From the NCBI RefSeq assembly GCF_007741495.1, contig NZ_CP036262.1, positions 2,728,001 to 2,792,000 of the forward strand: a DNA stretch of 64,000 nucleotides, in the 5' to 3' direction. Each line of letters starts with the position of its first letter. The stretch's first letter is position 1. Positions 9,140-18,489 of the stretch are shown here, piece by piece. Origin of the DNA: Roseimaritima multifibrata. Lineage in GTDB: Bacteria; Planctomycetota; Planctomycetia; Pirellulales; Pirellulaceae. Made by a program: the position numbers and the translations under genes. The notes beneath the pieces were generated by a model. It saw nothing but the letters and a program-made list of their open reading frames with translations. It was not told the DNA's origin and searched no databases.

Positions 9140-9973
9140 TTAAGAATCAAGTGATAGTGGCAGTTCCAGTCCGTCGTAGGCCATCTGGACCCCTGCCGGC
9201 AAGTTCGGTTGGATTCGCTCATATCCCAGGTCGTGAGAGATGTGGGTTAGCACCGTTCTTTCGGCCCCGACCTCTGCTGCTATTTCTAGAGCCTCGTCAA
9301 GCGAAAAATGGGTTGGATGGGATTTCAGTCGCAACGCGTCGATCACAAACGTGCGGACTCCTTTTAGCTTCGCCATGGTCTCTTCGGGGACCTGGTTTGT
9401 GTCGGTGCAGTAAGCAAAATCGCCGACGCGGAATCCCAGGACGGGTAACTTGCCGTGAAGTAAGCGAAGTGGCATCACCGTGGTTCCCGCTACCTGAAAC
9501 GGCTTTTCTGGGGCGATGGTTCGCGGTTCCAGTTGCGGTCGAGCGCCCGGGTGGGTCGTCGGGGAGGTCAAGAAGGCGTAGTCGTAAGAGTGTCGAATGC
9601 GGGCTTCGACCGCGGGTTCACAGTAGAGCGGGACGGGGTGCCCCAGGTAGAAAGGGAAGAGCCGTAGATCGTCCAGGCCAAACAGGTGGTCAGCATGGGC
9701 ATGGGTGAAGGCGACCGCTTGGACCAAGCCTATATCTTCGCGAAGTAGTTGCGTTCTGAGGTCTGGAGGGGTGTCGATCAACAAATTTCCGGCGGGCAGT
9801 CCCAGCAGGATGGCACATCGAGTCCGTTGGTCGCGCGGATGCCCGCCCGTGCAGACAGGGCAGTCACAACCCAGGGCAGGGACGCCGACGCTGGTGCCTG
9901 TTCCAAGGAAAACAACCTTTCCTTCGATGGAGCGACCGCGGGCGGCGGGCGTTTGAGGGGATTTTTCGGGCAT
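9140..9973 (-). CDS. MBL-fold metallo-hydrolase, PhnP-like
   Basis: A metallo-beta-lactamase-fold phosphodiesterase-like enzyme. From the ATG at 9973 it has 277 residues; starts further upstream (to 10093) add residues with no family character, although an ATG at 10039 cannot be excluded. The metal-binding motif HAHADH is at 91-96, and GTGTSVGVPALGCDCPVC (24-41) has the Cys36/Cys38/Cys41 arrangement that in E. coli PhnP holds an extra structural zinc. LLHGKLPVLGFRVGDFAY and TVLTHISHDL supply later metal ligands. PhnP hydrolyses cyclic ribosyl phosphate in phosphonate use, but no phn gene is nearby, so another cyclic phosphodiester may be the substrate. Divergent from the TIM-barrel gene. Confidence 0.84.
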   Translation of the reverse strand: MPEKSPQTPAARGRSIEGKVVFLGTGTSVGVPALGCDCPVCTGGHPRDQRTRCAILLGLPAGNLLIDTPPDLRTQLLREDIGLVQAVAFTHAHADHLFGLDDLRLFPFYLGHPVPLYCEPAVEARIRHSYDYAFLTSPTTHPGARPQLEPRTIAPEKPFQVAGTTVMPLRLLHGKLPVLGFRVGDFAYCTDTNQVPEETMAKLKGVRTFVIDALRLKSHPTHFSLDEALEIAAEVGAERTVLTHISHDLGYERIQPNLPAGVQMAYDGLELPLSLDS

Positions 9974-10192
9974 CAGTACCGTGGGGATAGGGGGCGACTG
10001 GGATCGTCCGTTGGAATCGCAAAAAGAGACCTGAAACATGGTATGCCATGGGACCCCTTTTCCAATACGGGGGAAACCTGCCATACTTCGCAATTCGTTC
10101 TGTCTCCAAGGTGTCCAGTGCTACGCTGTTGAACAGGCCCACAGACGAGAACAGACCCGCTAAAACACCGGTTAATTAGAGGATATTTAGGA

Positions 10193-11110
10193 ATGCTAAA
10201 GAATTTTTCACCACAGGGATTGGGGATCACAGGTCGCCAGAGCGAACTAATCGAATTGGCTTTGACCTACGCTTTCCGTGGAATGGAGGTCAATATGACC
10301 GACATGTTGAAACGGACCCAGCGAACCAGCTTCGAAGATGCTTCGAAGTACCTGCGGGCGGCTGAGATCGAAATCGGGTGCTTTGATTGTGGCGTCGATT
10401 TGAACACCACCGATGAAGAGTTCACCGTTCAGCTTGGCCAGGTTCATCCCTTGGCTGAAGTTGCTCAGCAATTGGGCGCCAAGACCGCAACGATCCGCTT
10501 GCCATCGGCAACCGATATCGCAGCATTCCCCGAATTCTTCGAAACGGTTTCTGGCCGTATCAAGCAGGTTGCTGAAGTCCTTGCAGGCAAAGAAATTCGC
10601 CTCGGGATCGGTTTTGCCGCTGGTGCTGAAAAATTGGAAGGTTTCCAGTTCCCATTCGTGAACACTGTCGAAAGCTTCTTGGCACTCGCCAAGAATGTCA
10701 CTGGCGACACGATCGGATACGTTCTTGATACCTGGGACTGGCAGGTTGGTGGCGGAACTCTTGAGCAAGTCAAAACCGTTCCAGCCGACAAAGTTTTTGT
10801 CGTCCGTTACGGCGAACTGACCGAAGACGCGACTCCAGAAACGGCCAAGAGCACCGATCGCATCTTGCCAACCGTTGACGGGCCATTGAATCACGTCGAA
10901 ATCACCAAGTACTTGGCTTCCGCCGACGTCGACGCAGCAATCATGCCGACCGCCTCGGGCGCTCAGTACAAAGAACGCACTCGCGAAGCGACCGTGAATG
11001 CCGCTCAGGAAGCGATCGACGCGATCTTCGAAGGAGCTGGCCTGCCTGTCACTCCTCGCCCAATGGATCTCGTCTCGTCGATGCCTTACGAGCCAACGCC
11101 AATGAACTAA
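10193..11110 (+). CDS. sugar phosphate isomerase/epimerase-like TIM-barrel protein
   Basis: A 305-residue protein resembling the xylose-isomerase-like (AP endonuclease 2) TIM-barrel family. Supporting segments are the opening [19 protein letters not shown] with GMEVNM, the strand [50 protein letters not shown] and VFVVRYGEL, all in the positions where barrel strands carry metal or substrate residues; D in YVLDTWDW may be a metal ligand. The usual E-x-H ligands are not obvious, so activity is uncertain. AGAGG lies about 10 bases upstream of the ATG. A rho-independent terminator follows 28 bases after the stop, so the gene is monocistronic. Confidence 0.72.
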   Translation: MLKNFSPQGLGITGRQSELIELALTYAFRGMEVNMTDMLKRTQRTSFEDASKYLRAAEIEIGCFDCGVDLNTTDEEFTVQLGQVHPLAEVAQQLGAKTATIRLPSATDIAAFPEFFETVSGRIKQVAEVLAGKEIRLGIGFAAGAEKLEGFQFPFVNTVESFLALAKNVTGDTIGYVLDTWDWQVGGGTLEQVKTVPADKVFVVRYGELTEDATPETAKSTDRILPTVDGPLNHVEITKYLASADVDAAIMPTASGAQYKERTREATVNAAQEAIDAIFEGAGLPVTPRPMDLVSSMPYEPTPMN

Positions 11111-11137
11111 TCGTTCAACGGTTAGTTTCTTAAAAAG

Positions 11138-11173
11138 AAAAAGGGATCGCATCCGGTGTGCGGTCCCTTTTTT
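11138..11173 (+). terminator. rho-independent terminator after the TIM-barrel gene
   Basis: AAGGGATCGCA pairs with TGCGGTCCCTT (one T-G wobble) around a 7-base loop and runs into six T residues. The heptamer array starts 16 bases further on. Confidence 0.85.
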
Positions 11174-11189
11174 GATGCGCCGTCTGGTT

Positions 11190-11546
11190 GGGAGTTGGGA
11201 GTTGGGAGTTGGGAGTTGGGAGTTGGGAGTTGGGAGTTGGGAGTTGGGAGTTGGGAGTTGGGAGTTGGGAGTTGGGAGTTGGGAGTTGGGAGTTGGGAGT
11301 TGGGAGTTGGGAGTTGGGAGTTGGGAGTTGGGAGTTGGGAGTTGGGAGTTGGGAGTTGGGAGTTGGGAGTTGGGAGTTGGGAGTTGGGAGTTGGGAGTTG
11401 GGAGTTGGGAGTTGGGAGTTGGGAGTTGGGAGTTGGGAGTTGGGAGTTGGGAGTTGGGAGTTGGGAGTTGGGAGTTGGGAGTTGGGAGTTGGGAGTTGGG
11501 AGTTGGGAGTTGGGAGTTGGGAGTTGGGAGTTGGGAGTTGGGAGTT
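11190..11546. repeat. perfect 51-copy tandem array of the heptamer GGGAGTT
   Basis: The 357 bases are exactly 51 uninterrupted copies of GGGAGTT; I see no variant unit. Because 7 is not a multiple of 3 and no frame contains a stop, all three plus frames read the peptide cycle GSWELGV and all three minus frames read NSQLPTP, creating long false ORFs. Each unit supplies a GGG tract with a 4-base AGTT spacer, the standard pattern for intramolecular G-quadruplexes on the plus strand. The same heptamer occurs inverted at 57172-57199. Confidence 0.98.
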
Positions 11547-11723
11547 CCGCAGCGCGTGCTTTTGTTTGTGAGGGCGAAGACTAAGGCCGTTGCCTGTGAA
11601 CTGGACGTCTCTCTCTCACGCCGTTTAGAGGTCGCGGGACCTGGCGCATTCCTGTTCAGGGGCGCGCGGAAGTATGCAAGCGGACTTTGTTGCGTCGTTG
11701 CCGGGGGGCTGCGACGTTGGGGA

Positions 11724-12479
11724 CTACCTTGATCCTTCGGTTCGTCCGGCTGCCACTTCTTGCTGAACCCATTCGACGATCGATCCGGCCTCTACAGGGG
11801 CGTCTTCGATGTTGTTGTTGTCCGCGGTCAGGCGTGATCGGGTCACGATTTCCATAAGGACTTCGGACGATGGATTGGGGGTCAGGTGTTGGCCTCGAAG
11901 TGAATCGTCATCCTGGAGGATGGGGGTCAGCACATCGTTGATTGCGAAGATTGTCAGCTGGTCTGAAAGGATTGCTTTGCGCAGTCGAGAGATTTGTTTG
12001 CTTGCTTCCGCTTTTGCAACCTCATCAAAGTCATCGCGTGACTGGATCATTGCTTCGATAGCCGCTAGGTCTCCCCATTCCAATATGGGGATCCGAGTCA
12101 ATCGGTTCATGACCCCACTTGCCTGCCAGTTTTCCAGTCGCCCTTGCTCGGCGTCTGAAACGACTGCCGAGAGGATTTTGATCAACGCTTGTTTGTCTTC
12201 GGGATCCAATTGGCTTTGTTCGATCGTAGGGATCGTGTGCCCCGACAGGGTCCGAGCCGCCAGTTCTGTCCGTTTTTGAAACAGGCTGTAGGTGGTCACG
12301 CCGCAGCAAACAAACATTGCCGCAGCGATCAGCAGGCAGGTCGCCACGATGGCGGGCAGCCAACCGACGCCATCGTCCTCATCTTCGGGCAGCGTCGAGG
12401 TTCCAGGAGGATTCTCCGGGGTATCGGACGCTGGTTCGGAAGCCGGTTGTGACGACGTGGGGTCGGGGGTATCAGTCAT
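11724..12479 (-). CDS. single-pass membrane protein of unknown function, coupled to greA
   Basis: A 251-residue protein with an acidic, Pro/Ser-rich cytoplasmic tail (residues 1-38), one transmembrane helix ([20 protein letters not shown], about 40-59) and a charged, mostly helical domain afterwards that contains no motif I recognise. Its ATG overlaps the stop of greA by one base (TAATG), which suggests translational coupling and co-expression. The C-terminal end lies close to the heptamer array, about 178 bases away. Planctomycete genomes hold many such uncharacterised small anchored proteins; I infer no function. Confidence 0.75.
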   Translation of the reverse strand: MTDTPDPTSSQPASEPASDTPENPPGTSTLPEDEDDGVGWLPAIVATCLLIAAAMFVCCGVTTYSLFQKRTELAARTLSGHTIPTIEQSQLDPEDKQALIKILSAVVSDAEQGRLENWQASGVMNRLTRIPILEWGDLAAIEAMIQSRDDFDEVAKAEASKQISRLRKAILSDQLTIFAINDVLTPILQDDDSLRGQHLTPNPSSEVLMEIVTRSRLTADNNNIEDAPVEAGSIVEWVQQEVAAGRTEGSR

Positions 12480-12961
12480 TACAGGCCTAGGAATTCAATC
12501 TTCACGATTTTGAATTTCATCTTTCCGGCCGGGGCTTCGATTTCTGCAGTTTGCCCAACCTTTTTGCCGACCAGTCCTTGGCCGAGTGGGCTGGTGACCA
12601 AAATTTTTCCTTGGTCGTAGTCTTCTTCGCCAGCGCCGACCAGCGTGAATTGTTCCTCGTCGCCGTACTCCAGGTCTTCAACGGTTACGGTGCATCCGAA
12701 GACCACTTCGTCCTTGGGGAGCGTGGAAAGGTCGACGATGGTGGCCCGCGCCAGTTTCATTTTTAGTTCGTCGATCTTTCGCTGTAGCAAACCTTGGTTT
12801 TCACGCTGGGCATGGTATTCCGCGTTTTCTTTAAGGTCTCCCTCCTCTCTCGCCTCTGCGATCTTTTCTGTGATCTTGGGCATCTCGACTGAATCGAGAC
12901 GTTCCATTTCGGATTTGATTTTGTTGTATCCCTCGCGGGTCATCGGAACCGAATCGTGCAT
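12479..12961 (-). CDS. greA: transcription elongation factor GreA
   Basis: Binds RNA polymerase in the secondary channel and stimulates cleavage of backtracked transcripts. At 160 residues it has the family length. The N-terminal coiled coil is visible ([20 protein letters not shown] with later [20 protein letters not shown] around 33-52), including the acidic tip D-L-K-E-N-A-E-Y that carries the catalytic acidic residues. The C-terminal FKBP-like domain ends with the signature [15 protein letters not shown] (about 124-138). An AAGGA sequence 8 bases before the ATG is a good ribosome-binding site. The next gene starts in the stop codon. Divergent from the DUF1559 gene. Confidence 0.97.
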   Translation of the reverse strand: MHDSVPMTREGYNKIKSEMERLDSVEMPKITEKIAEAREEGDLKENAEYHAQRENQGLLQRKIDELKMKLARATIVDLSTLPKDEVVFGCTVTVEDLEYGDEEQFTLVGAGEEDYDQGKILVTSPLGQGLVGKKVGQTAEIEAPAGKMKFKIVKIEFLGL

Positions 12962-13415
12962 CGAAATTATCCTTCACTTGGAACAGGTTCGGCGAGCGCA
13001 AAAATATAACGACCTTCCGCAGTCTCCCGCAGCAGGTCGTCACGTCATTGATTGATTGAGAAAAGAATCGCGGAGGCGAATTCAAGCTGCTTAGTTTCTC
13101 TTTTTCGAGCCTGTTTGTAAAGGACAGGCGAGCCATGCAAATGATTTGTCTGCCGAAAGATTCGATTCGTAGTGGCGGATTCCTGACCGGAATTGGACAT
13201 CAATGGTTGCCCTTTCTCCGTTTAGTACTAGAATTGAGGTATGGGCAAGGCAGGCGAATTGCGATTTGTTTGCTTTTGTACCGGTTACTGATCACGGAAA
13301 TTTAACGTCCTTGATTGAATGGCGTCTTTTGATCAGTCCTTTGGTACCGGCGATTGCCAATCTTCTAGCCCATACTTCTATTCGTACACCCTTTATTTTC
13401 AGGAATTTTCTGCTA
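12962..13415. other. intergenic region between greA and the DUF1559 gene
   Basis: About 454 bases of divergent regulatory space. The plus frame of the DUF1559 gene extends back to 13203, but that extension lacks family similarity. No RNA gene or repeat was recognised. Confidence 0.4.
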
Positions 13416-14444
13416 ATGCGTACTAATGCTATGCAACGTCGAGCTTTCACGCTCGTGGAACTCTTGGTGGTGATTGCCATCATTGGCGTCTTGGTTGGTC
13501 TGTTGTTGCCAGCCGTCCAAGCGGCCCGTGAAGCGGCGCGTCGAATGAGTTGTCAAAACAACTTGAAACAGCACGGCTTGGCGATGCATAACTACCATGA
13601 CACTCACAACGGTTTTGCCCCTGGATACCTGTACGACATCACCGCGCAAGGCAACCCTGCTACGGACGAAATGTCGCAATGGGGCTGGGGAATGCTTATC
13701 ATGCCATTTATGGAACAAGGGCCGATGCACGACCAGCTGGGTGGTGGTGCCATTCCTTTGTCGGCCGCATTGACTCCAGGGGGCGTTTACGACCGTTCGG
13801 AACTGCTCAAAACGGCACTCAGTCCCTTCATCTGCCCGTCAGACAGTGGAGATGGTGTCCTTCGGGGATCAGACAGCTCGCTTCGTGACGCAGCCGGCAC
13901 AATCCGCGAAGCTGGCAAGTCGAACTACGTGGGCGTCAACACGACTCGTCGCTGGCACAGCGGTGGCCGGATGACCGGCCCCGACGCCGGAATGCCCAGC
14001 CGATGGAGCCCACCGACCAGCACGGGCAGCCCTAACGGTATCTTCATGCGTAACCGCTCGGTGCGATTCTCCGACATCAGCGATGGTACCAGCAATACGC
14101 TGATGATTGGTGAACGCCCTTACGAGATGAACACTCCAACCGGCCTTGCCGTTTGTAAGGCAGGAGCCTGGGCGGGGAATGATATCAACAATGAGCAACT
14201 GACCATCACCCGGACTTTGGGATCGCTGGTTCTGACGATGAATGGCCCCACCGCGGCTGACTGCCAGCGTGGTTTCGCCAGCCCTCACCCCGGTGGAGTG
14301 CTGTTCGTTCGTGCCGACGGCGGTGTCTCGTTTATCTCGGAAACCATCGATCATCGCCCGTGGGGAGTTTCTGGAAACGATAACGTTGACAGTGTTCTTG
14401 AACGACTGGGATCGCGCAACGACGGTCAGCCAACCGGCGAATAA
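13416..14444 (+). CDS. DUF1559 protein with prepilin-type N-terminus
   Basis: A 342-residue member of the DUF1559/H-X9-DG family, expanded in planctomycetes. From the ATG at 13416 (AGGA 11 bases upstream) the short basic leader MRTNAMQRRA precedes [20 protein letters not shown], a type IV prepilin cleavage/methylation signal with Glu at +5 of the mature form. [20 protein letters not shown] follows, then the DUF1559 body with FSDISDGTSNTLMIGE around residue 210 and the terminal HPGGVLFVRADGGVSFI near 285-305. Such proteins are thought to be pseudopilin-like, processed by a prepilin peptidase and perhaps assembled by the secretion system encoded near 33-53 kb; that link is inferred. A hairpin and then a strong terminator follow. 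Confidence 0.92.
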   Translation: MRTNAMQRRAFTLVELLVVIAIIGVLVGLLLPAVQAAREAARRMSCQNNLKQHGLAMHNYHDTHNGFAPGYLYDITAQGNPATDEMSQWGWGMLIMPFMEQGPMHDQLGGGAIPLSAALTPGGVYDRSELLKTALSPFICPSDSGDGVLRGSDSSLRDAAGTIREAGKSNYVGVNTTRRWHSGGRMTGPDAGMPSRWSPPTSTGSPNGIFMRNRSVRFSDISDGTSNTLMIGERPYEMNTPTGLAVCKAGAWAGNDINNEQLTITRTLGSLVLTMNGPTAADCQRGFASPHPGGVLFVRADGGVSFISETIDHRPWGVSGNDNVDSVLERLGSRNDGQPTGE

Positions 14445-14496
14445 ACGTTAGCAACGGGGCAATGAATTTGCCAACGCCCCGACTTTTTCCACAATG

Positions 14497-14530
14497 CCGC
14501 CGCCCGCAGTTACGCGGGCGGCGGTTTTTT
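14497..14530 (+). terminator. strong rho-independent terminator after the DUF1559 gene
   Basis: CCGCCGCCCGC pairs perfectly with GCGGGCGGCGG around the loop AGTTAC, followed by six T residues. It separates the DUF1559 gene from the lipoprotein gene only 37 bases downstream; a second G/C hairpin (14455-14481) precedes it. Confidence 0.93.
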
Positions 14531-14566
14531 CATCCCCTTCTGACCTGAACTCTTTTGCAAGAATCT

Positions 14567-14983
14567 ATGCCAAGTCACAAAAAATTTGCCGCTCTGGTCC
14601 TCGCGTTTGCTGCTCTTCCTTTGATTGGATGCGGCGGCCCCTCCGTTCCTGTGGGAAGCGTCAGCGGTACAGTCACCATCGACGGACAGCCAGCCTCCGG
14701 TGTCACGGTCTCTTTTCAGCCTGTGGAATCTGGCCGCGGATCGACAGGAGTTACCGATGAGGAAGGCTATTACGAATTGGTCTACAGCGCGTCCACCGAG
14801 GGAGCCCTGATCGGCAAGCATAAAGTGGGGATTCGCGGTCCAGAACCTGGGTTCGACGATGCCGCCACAGCAACGAGCGCGGTCCTGAAGGAATCCGCTT
14901 CGATCAAGCCTGAATACCTGCGTATGCAAAAAGACGTCGAAGTCACCTCAGGATCAAACACCATCGATTTGACTTACCCGTAA
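14567..14983 (+). CDS. small lipoprotein with carboxypeptidase-regulatory-like domain
   Basis: A 138-residue exported lipoprotein. From the ATG at 14567 the signal KKFAALVLAFAALPLIGC ends in a lipobox (L-I-G-C) with Cys22 as the lipidated residue; a TTG at 14555 would add four residues. The mature part begins with VSGTVTIDGQPASGVTVSFQ and TGVTDEEGYYELVY, the pattern of a transthyretin-like/CarboxypepD_reg beta-sandwich. This is a very common planctomycete type, usually found directly after a DUF1559 gene, as here, which suggests the two work in the same envelope process. The strong terminator just upstream argues for its own promoter or regulated read-through. Function unknown. Confidence 0.85.
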   Translation: MPSHKKFAALVLAFAALPLIGCGGPSVPVGSVSGTVTIDGQPASGVTVSFQPVESGRGSTGVTDEEGYYELVYSASTEGALIGKHKVGIRGPEPGFDDAATATSAVLKESASIKPEYLRMQKDVEVTSGSNTIDLTYP

Positions 14984-15086
14984 CAAACTGTCGCGTCGGG
15001 TACGTGAAGATCAACAAAGACGCTTCCCGAGTTGGAGCCACCGTCAGGAAACGTTAGCAACGGCAGTTGCGTAGCTCCGTCTCTTC

Positions 15087-15990
15087 TCGTAGCTCCGCCT
15101 CTCCGAGGCGGAGAGCATGGCAAGCACGAGTCTCGGAGAGACTCTACTACGTGCTATCGCAGCAAACAGGGTGGCGATGCTTGGGCAACGGAGTCGCGAC
15201 GGTTCTTCCCTCGTAGCTCCGCCTCTCTGAGGCGGAGAGCATGGCAGGCACGAGTCTCGGAGAGACTCTACTACGTGCTATTGCAGCAAACAGGGTGGCG
15301 ATACTTGGGCAACGGTGTCGCGGCAGTTCTGCCCTCGTAGCTCCGCCTCTGCTCGTAGCTCCGCCTCTCCGAGGCGGAGAACATGGCAGGCACGAGTCTC
15401 GGAGAGACTCTGCTACGTGCTTTTGCAGCAAGCAGGGTGGCGATACTTGGGCAACGGAGTCGCGACGGTTCTTCCCTCGTAGCTCCGCCTCTCTGAGGCG
15501 GAGAGCATGGCAGGCACGAGTCTCGGAGAGACTCTACTACGTGCTATTGCAGCAAACAGGGTGGCGATACTTGGGCAACGGTGTCGCGTCGGTTCTGCCC
15601 TCGTAGCTCCGCCTCTCCGAGGCGGAGAACATGGCAAGCACGAGTCTCGGAGAGACTCTACTACGTGCTTTTGCAGCAAGCAGGGTGGCGATGATTGGGC
15701 AACGGTGTCGCGACGGTTCTTCCCTCGTAGCTCCGCCTCTGCTCGTAGCTCCGCCTCTCCGAGGCGGAGAACATGGCAAGCACGAGTCTCGGAGAGACTC
15801 TACTACGTGCTTTTGCAGCAAGCAGGGTGGCGATGATTGGGCAACGGTGTCGCGACGGTTCTTCCCTCGTAGCTCCGCCTCTGCTCGTAGCTCCGCCTCT
15901 CCGAGGCGGAGAACATCGCAAGCACGAGTCTCGGAGAGACTCTACTACGTGCGATTGCAGCAAGCAGGGTGGCGATGATTGGGCACCGGC
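15087..15990. repeat. seven-copy tandem array of a 124-bp two-hairpin unit
   Basis: Units start at 15087, 15211, 15353, 15477, 15601, 15743 and 15885, spaced 124 bases, or 142 where an 18-base partial copy of the unit start is inserted (at 15335, 15725 and 15867). Each unit holds two hairpins: CTCCGCCTC/GAGGCGGAG with a 3-base loop, and GAGTCTC/GAGACTC with loop GGA, the latter enclosed by GCACG/CGTGC. Copies differ by only a few bases. The unit length is not a multiple of three, and the overlapping short frames on both strands are consequences of the repeat. The array lies between the lipoprotein gene and the 3' end of yidC. The second hairpin recurs alone at about 21578-21604. Confidence 0.95.
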
Positions 15991-16002
15991 GTTGCTTGGT
16001 CC

Positions 16003-18489
16003 CTACTTTTTCTTTTTGACGTTCGGGCGTTTCCGCTTGTCGGGACGCAAGGCCGGAGGTGGCTCGTTGGCGATCCGTTCTTTCATGCGATCGACAAACG
16101 ATTTTGGGCCTTCGCTTTTATCGCTGCCGTTACCTGTTGGCCCGGAGGGCGTGCTGTAGGCCAGGGCTCCGCCTCCCTCTGCTTTGGGTGGAAGCGACTT
16201 CTTGACTAGCTTGCGTTCCGCAATGCCCCAAAGGCTGCTGGTGATGAAGTAGATGCAAAGTCCGCTGGGGACTCGGAAGAACAGGAAGCCCATGAACAGG
16301 GTCATGAAAGTCATGACCTTTTGAGTCATTGCAGTTTGTTCGTCGGTCGCCGGTGGCATGAACATTTTTTGTTGCGCCAAGAACAGCAGCATCACCAGCA
16401 TCGGCAGGATGTTGAAGTAAGGGCCCAGCCAGCCGGTCCCTCGTCCGCTCATGTATTCCCACATCCAGTCGCCCCAGTAGTAAAGCATGTCGGGAGCCGC
16501 AAGGTTGCTGCACCATTGCCATGAGGGGCTAAGGGCCGCTTGGCGAAGCTCGATATCGACCGAAAGGCATCGGTATAAGCCGATGAAAATCGGCAGCTGG
16601 ATGAACATTGGCAAGCAACCCGACAGCGGATTGAAGCCGGCTCGTTGCTGAAGTTCTCGCTGAGCCTTTAAACGACCTTCCATGTCGTCTTTGTACTTTT
16701 CGCCGATCGCCTTTAGCTGAGGAGCCAGTTCTTGCATTTTTTGTGCGTGCATGGCGGCTCGCCGCCCGAGCGGGAACATCAGCATTCGGACCATTAGGGT
16801 CAGCAGCACAATCGCAAATGCGTAATTGAACGTGATGTTGTTGTTCAGGAAGTGCAGGATTGCCTGCAGTGGTTTTGCGATCATCGGGAACCAGCCGTAG
16901 TAGATCGCATCGGAAAGGCCGTACGCGGCTAGCAGCGTTTCCTGTTTTGGGCCGGCAAACATTCGCACTTTGTGCATCACTGTTTCACCAGCTGGAATCG
17001 CTAGTTGCTTGCTGTCCAGGTAGAACGACGTGTTTGCCGCTCGTTCTTGGTGCTTGGGAAGCAACGCTTCGTCGCAGACCAGGGTCGCGGCGGCTCGAGT
17101 GTATTCCTTGAAGAACGGTTCCTCGACTGGGACGTAGGCGACCGTGAAGTACTGTGCGTCGACGCCGATAAAATTCAGTTCGCGTTCGCTTTCCGGGTCG
17201 TCCGGAGAGAACAGGATCTTGGCGGGGGGGCCTTCCTTTTTGCGGCGTTCTTTAATTAACGCATAGGTTCCCCACAGGACATCGCCGCTGCCGCTGTTTT
17301 TGTACAGGATATCGCGGGCCCCGGCTCCACCAAAGTTCGGGCTGATCTTGTTGGAATACCACCAGCCTTCAAGCGTAATTCCGTTTGGTCCATCCAAGCG
17401 GTAGGCCAGGTTCTGGTCCTTTTCGCCTTTGTTCTCGATACCGACTTCCATATCGATCAGGTAGCTGCCTTTGCCAAGCGTGTAGCGATGGATCAATTCC
17501 ACCGGTTCCGCTTTCAGCTTTTGGAGAGCCGCCTTGGAAACGGGAAGGCGATAGGTCGCTTGTTGTTCGCCGGTGGTCGAAGCGGGTTGTTCCTCGACGT
17601 CCCAGATCACGTTGTGCTGACTGGGGAGTGAAGCGAGTTCCGTTTCGGAGTCGGCCAGTTGTCGCCCAGCAACCTGAGACAGCGTCATTAGGCAGGAAAG
17701 GCGATCCAAGTTGCCAGGGATTTCGTCCTCGCCACCGCGACTGGAAAGCCGAATCAGGTCGAGCGGGTGCTCGGTCAGTTCGATATCGAAGGCAAGCTCT
17801 ACGCCAATGCCGTCCGGCGATTCGGGAGCCTCTTCGTCGGTTGCTTCTTCCGCCAATTCCGTTTCCAGGCCGCGAAGGACCGTGACGGTCACTTTGGTGC
17901 CCGGTTCAATTTTTTCCAGTGCGTCAGCGAAGGCTTGGCGATCGGGAGTTGATTTCCCTTTGACCGATGTGATCCGGTCGCCGACCTGCAGTCCGTCAGG
18001 GATCCCCGTCTGTTGGGAAGTGGCGAGGGCAACCGGAGTCGCCGGGCCGATCACGTTAATTTTTGGTCCGGCTTGGTCGAGAGAATCTTCCAGAGCCATA
18101 TATCCGGCATAACCGCCTTGGACATCGACGCGGCGATAACGCAGGCGACCTTTTTTATTCCGTTCGGTCAGCTCGATCCGTTCGATCCCAGCTCCGCGGT
18201 TATTTAGGTAAACCAGCATGCGGTAGCCAGATTCCGCGTCATAGGACCCCAGAGTCTGCCAAGCGGTCTTGGTCGGCCGGGCCTCTTCTTCGATGTCGAC
18301 TTCGACCGCTTCCAGTTGCGGGTCCGAGTCGGCTCCAGGCAACGCGTCTAGGTCCGCAGCGACCTCAGCCTGATCGATCAGAGGATCGGGCTGTGGGGGC
18401 TTAGGAGGGCCAAACATCCCGTTAAGCGAGATGTAGATAAACAAAAAGGCGGTCGAAGCGATGACCCAGGACAGTAGGCGGCGTTCCAC
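16003..18489 (-). CDS. yidC: membrane protein insertase YidC with PDZ-like insertion
   Basis: Inserts and folds inner-membrane proteins, alone or with SecYEG. The 828-residue product starts at GTG with a first membrane helix (LLSWVIASTAFLFIYISLNG) and has a large periplasmic domain. Residues about 150-210 (GIPDGLQVGDRITSVKGKST, DALEKIEPGTKVTVTVLRG) look like a PDZ domain, which E. coli YidC (548 residues) lacks and which partly explains the length. The conserved insertase core is at about 540-760: FNYAFAIVLLTLMVRMLMFP with the groove Arg, then GFNPLSGCLPMFIQLPIF and GLCIYFITSSLWGIAER. The C-terminus is strongly basic (KRKRPNVKKKK), as expected for ribosome contact. It is divergent from rpsU; the 124-bp repeat array ends next to its stop. 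Confidence 0.95.
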   Translation of the reverse strand: MERRLLSWVIASTAFLFIYISLNGMFGPPKPPQPDPLIDQAEVAADLDALPGADSDPQLEAVEVDIEEEARPTKTAWQTLGSYDAESGYRMLVYLNNRGAGIERIELTERNKKGRLRYRRVDVQGGYAGYMALEDSLDQAGPKINVIGPATPVALATSQQTGIPDGLQVGDRITSVKGKSTPDRQAFADALEKIEPGTKVTVTVLRGLETELAEEATDEEAPESPDGIGVELAFDIELTEHPLDLIRLSSRGGEDEIPGNLDRLSCLMTLSQVAGRQLADSETELASLPSQHNVIWDVEEQPASTTGEQQATYRLPVSKAALQKLKAEPVELIHRYTLGKGSYLIDMEVGIENKGEKDQNLAYRLDGPNGITLEGWWYSNKISPNFGGAGARDILYKNSGSGDVLWGTYALIKERRKKEGPPAKILFSPDDPESERELNFIGVDAQYFTVAYVPVEEPFFKEYTRAAATLVCDEALLPKHQERAANTSFYLDSKQLAIPAGETVMHKVRMFAGPKQETLLAAYGLSDAIYYGWFPMIAKPLQAILHFLNNNITFNYAFAIVLLTLMVRMLMFPLGRRAAMHAQKMQELAPQLKAIGEKYKDDMEGRLKAQRELQQRAGFNPLSGCLPMFIQLPIFIGLYRCLSVDIELRQAALSPSWQWCSNLAAPDMLYYWGDWMWEYMSGRGTGWLGPYFNILPMLVMLLFLAQQKMFMPPATDEQTAMTQKVMTFMTLFMGFLFFRVPSGLCIYFITSSLWGIAERKLVKKSLPPKAEGGGALAYSTPSGPTGNGSDKSEGPKSFVDRMKERIANEPPPALRPDKRKRPNVKKKK

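Noticed and set aside
9115-9708. 197-codon plus frame
   Set aside because: Antisense to the PhnP-like gene, which has intact metal-binding motifs.
11190-11546. CRISPR array
   Set aside because: Units are contiguous 7-mers without spacers, and no cas gene is in the window. The 124-bp and 408-bp repeats also lack unique spacers.
11156-11732. Long open frames of 127-186 codons over the heptamer array
   Set aside because: They exist only because the 7-bp unit has no stop in any frame; all three plus frames give the same GSWELGV cycle.
15032-16209. A series of 60-128-codon frames on both strands in the 124-bp array
   Set aside because: Repeated peptide cycles shifting frame with each unit; the hairpins, not the frames, are conserved.
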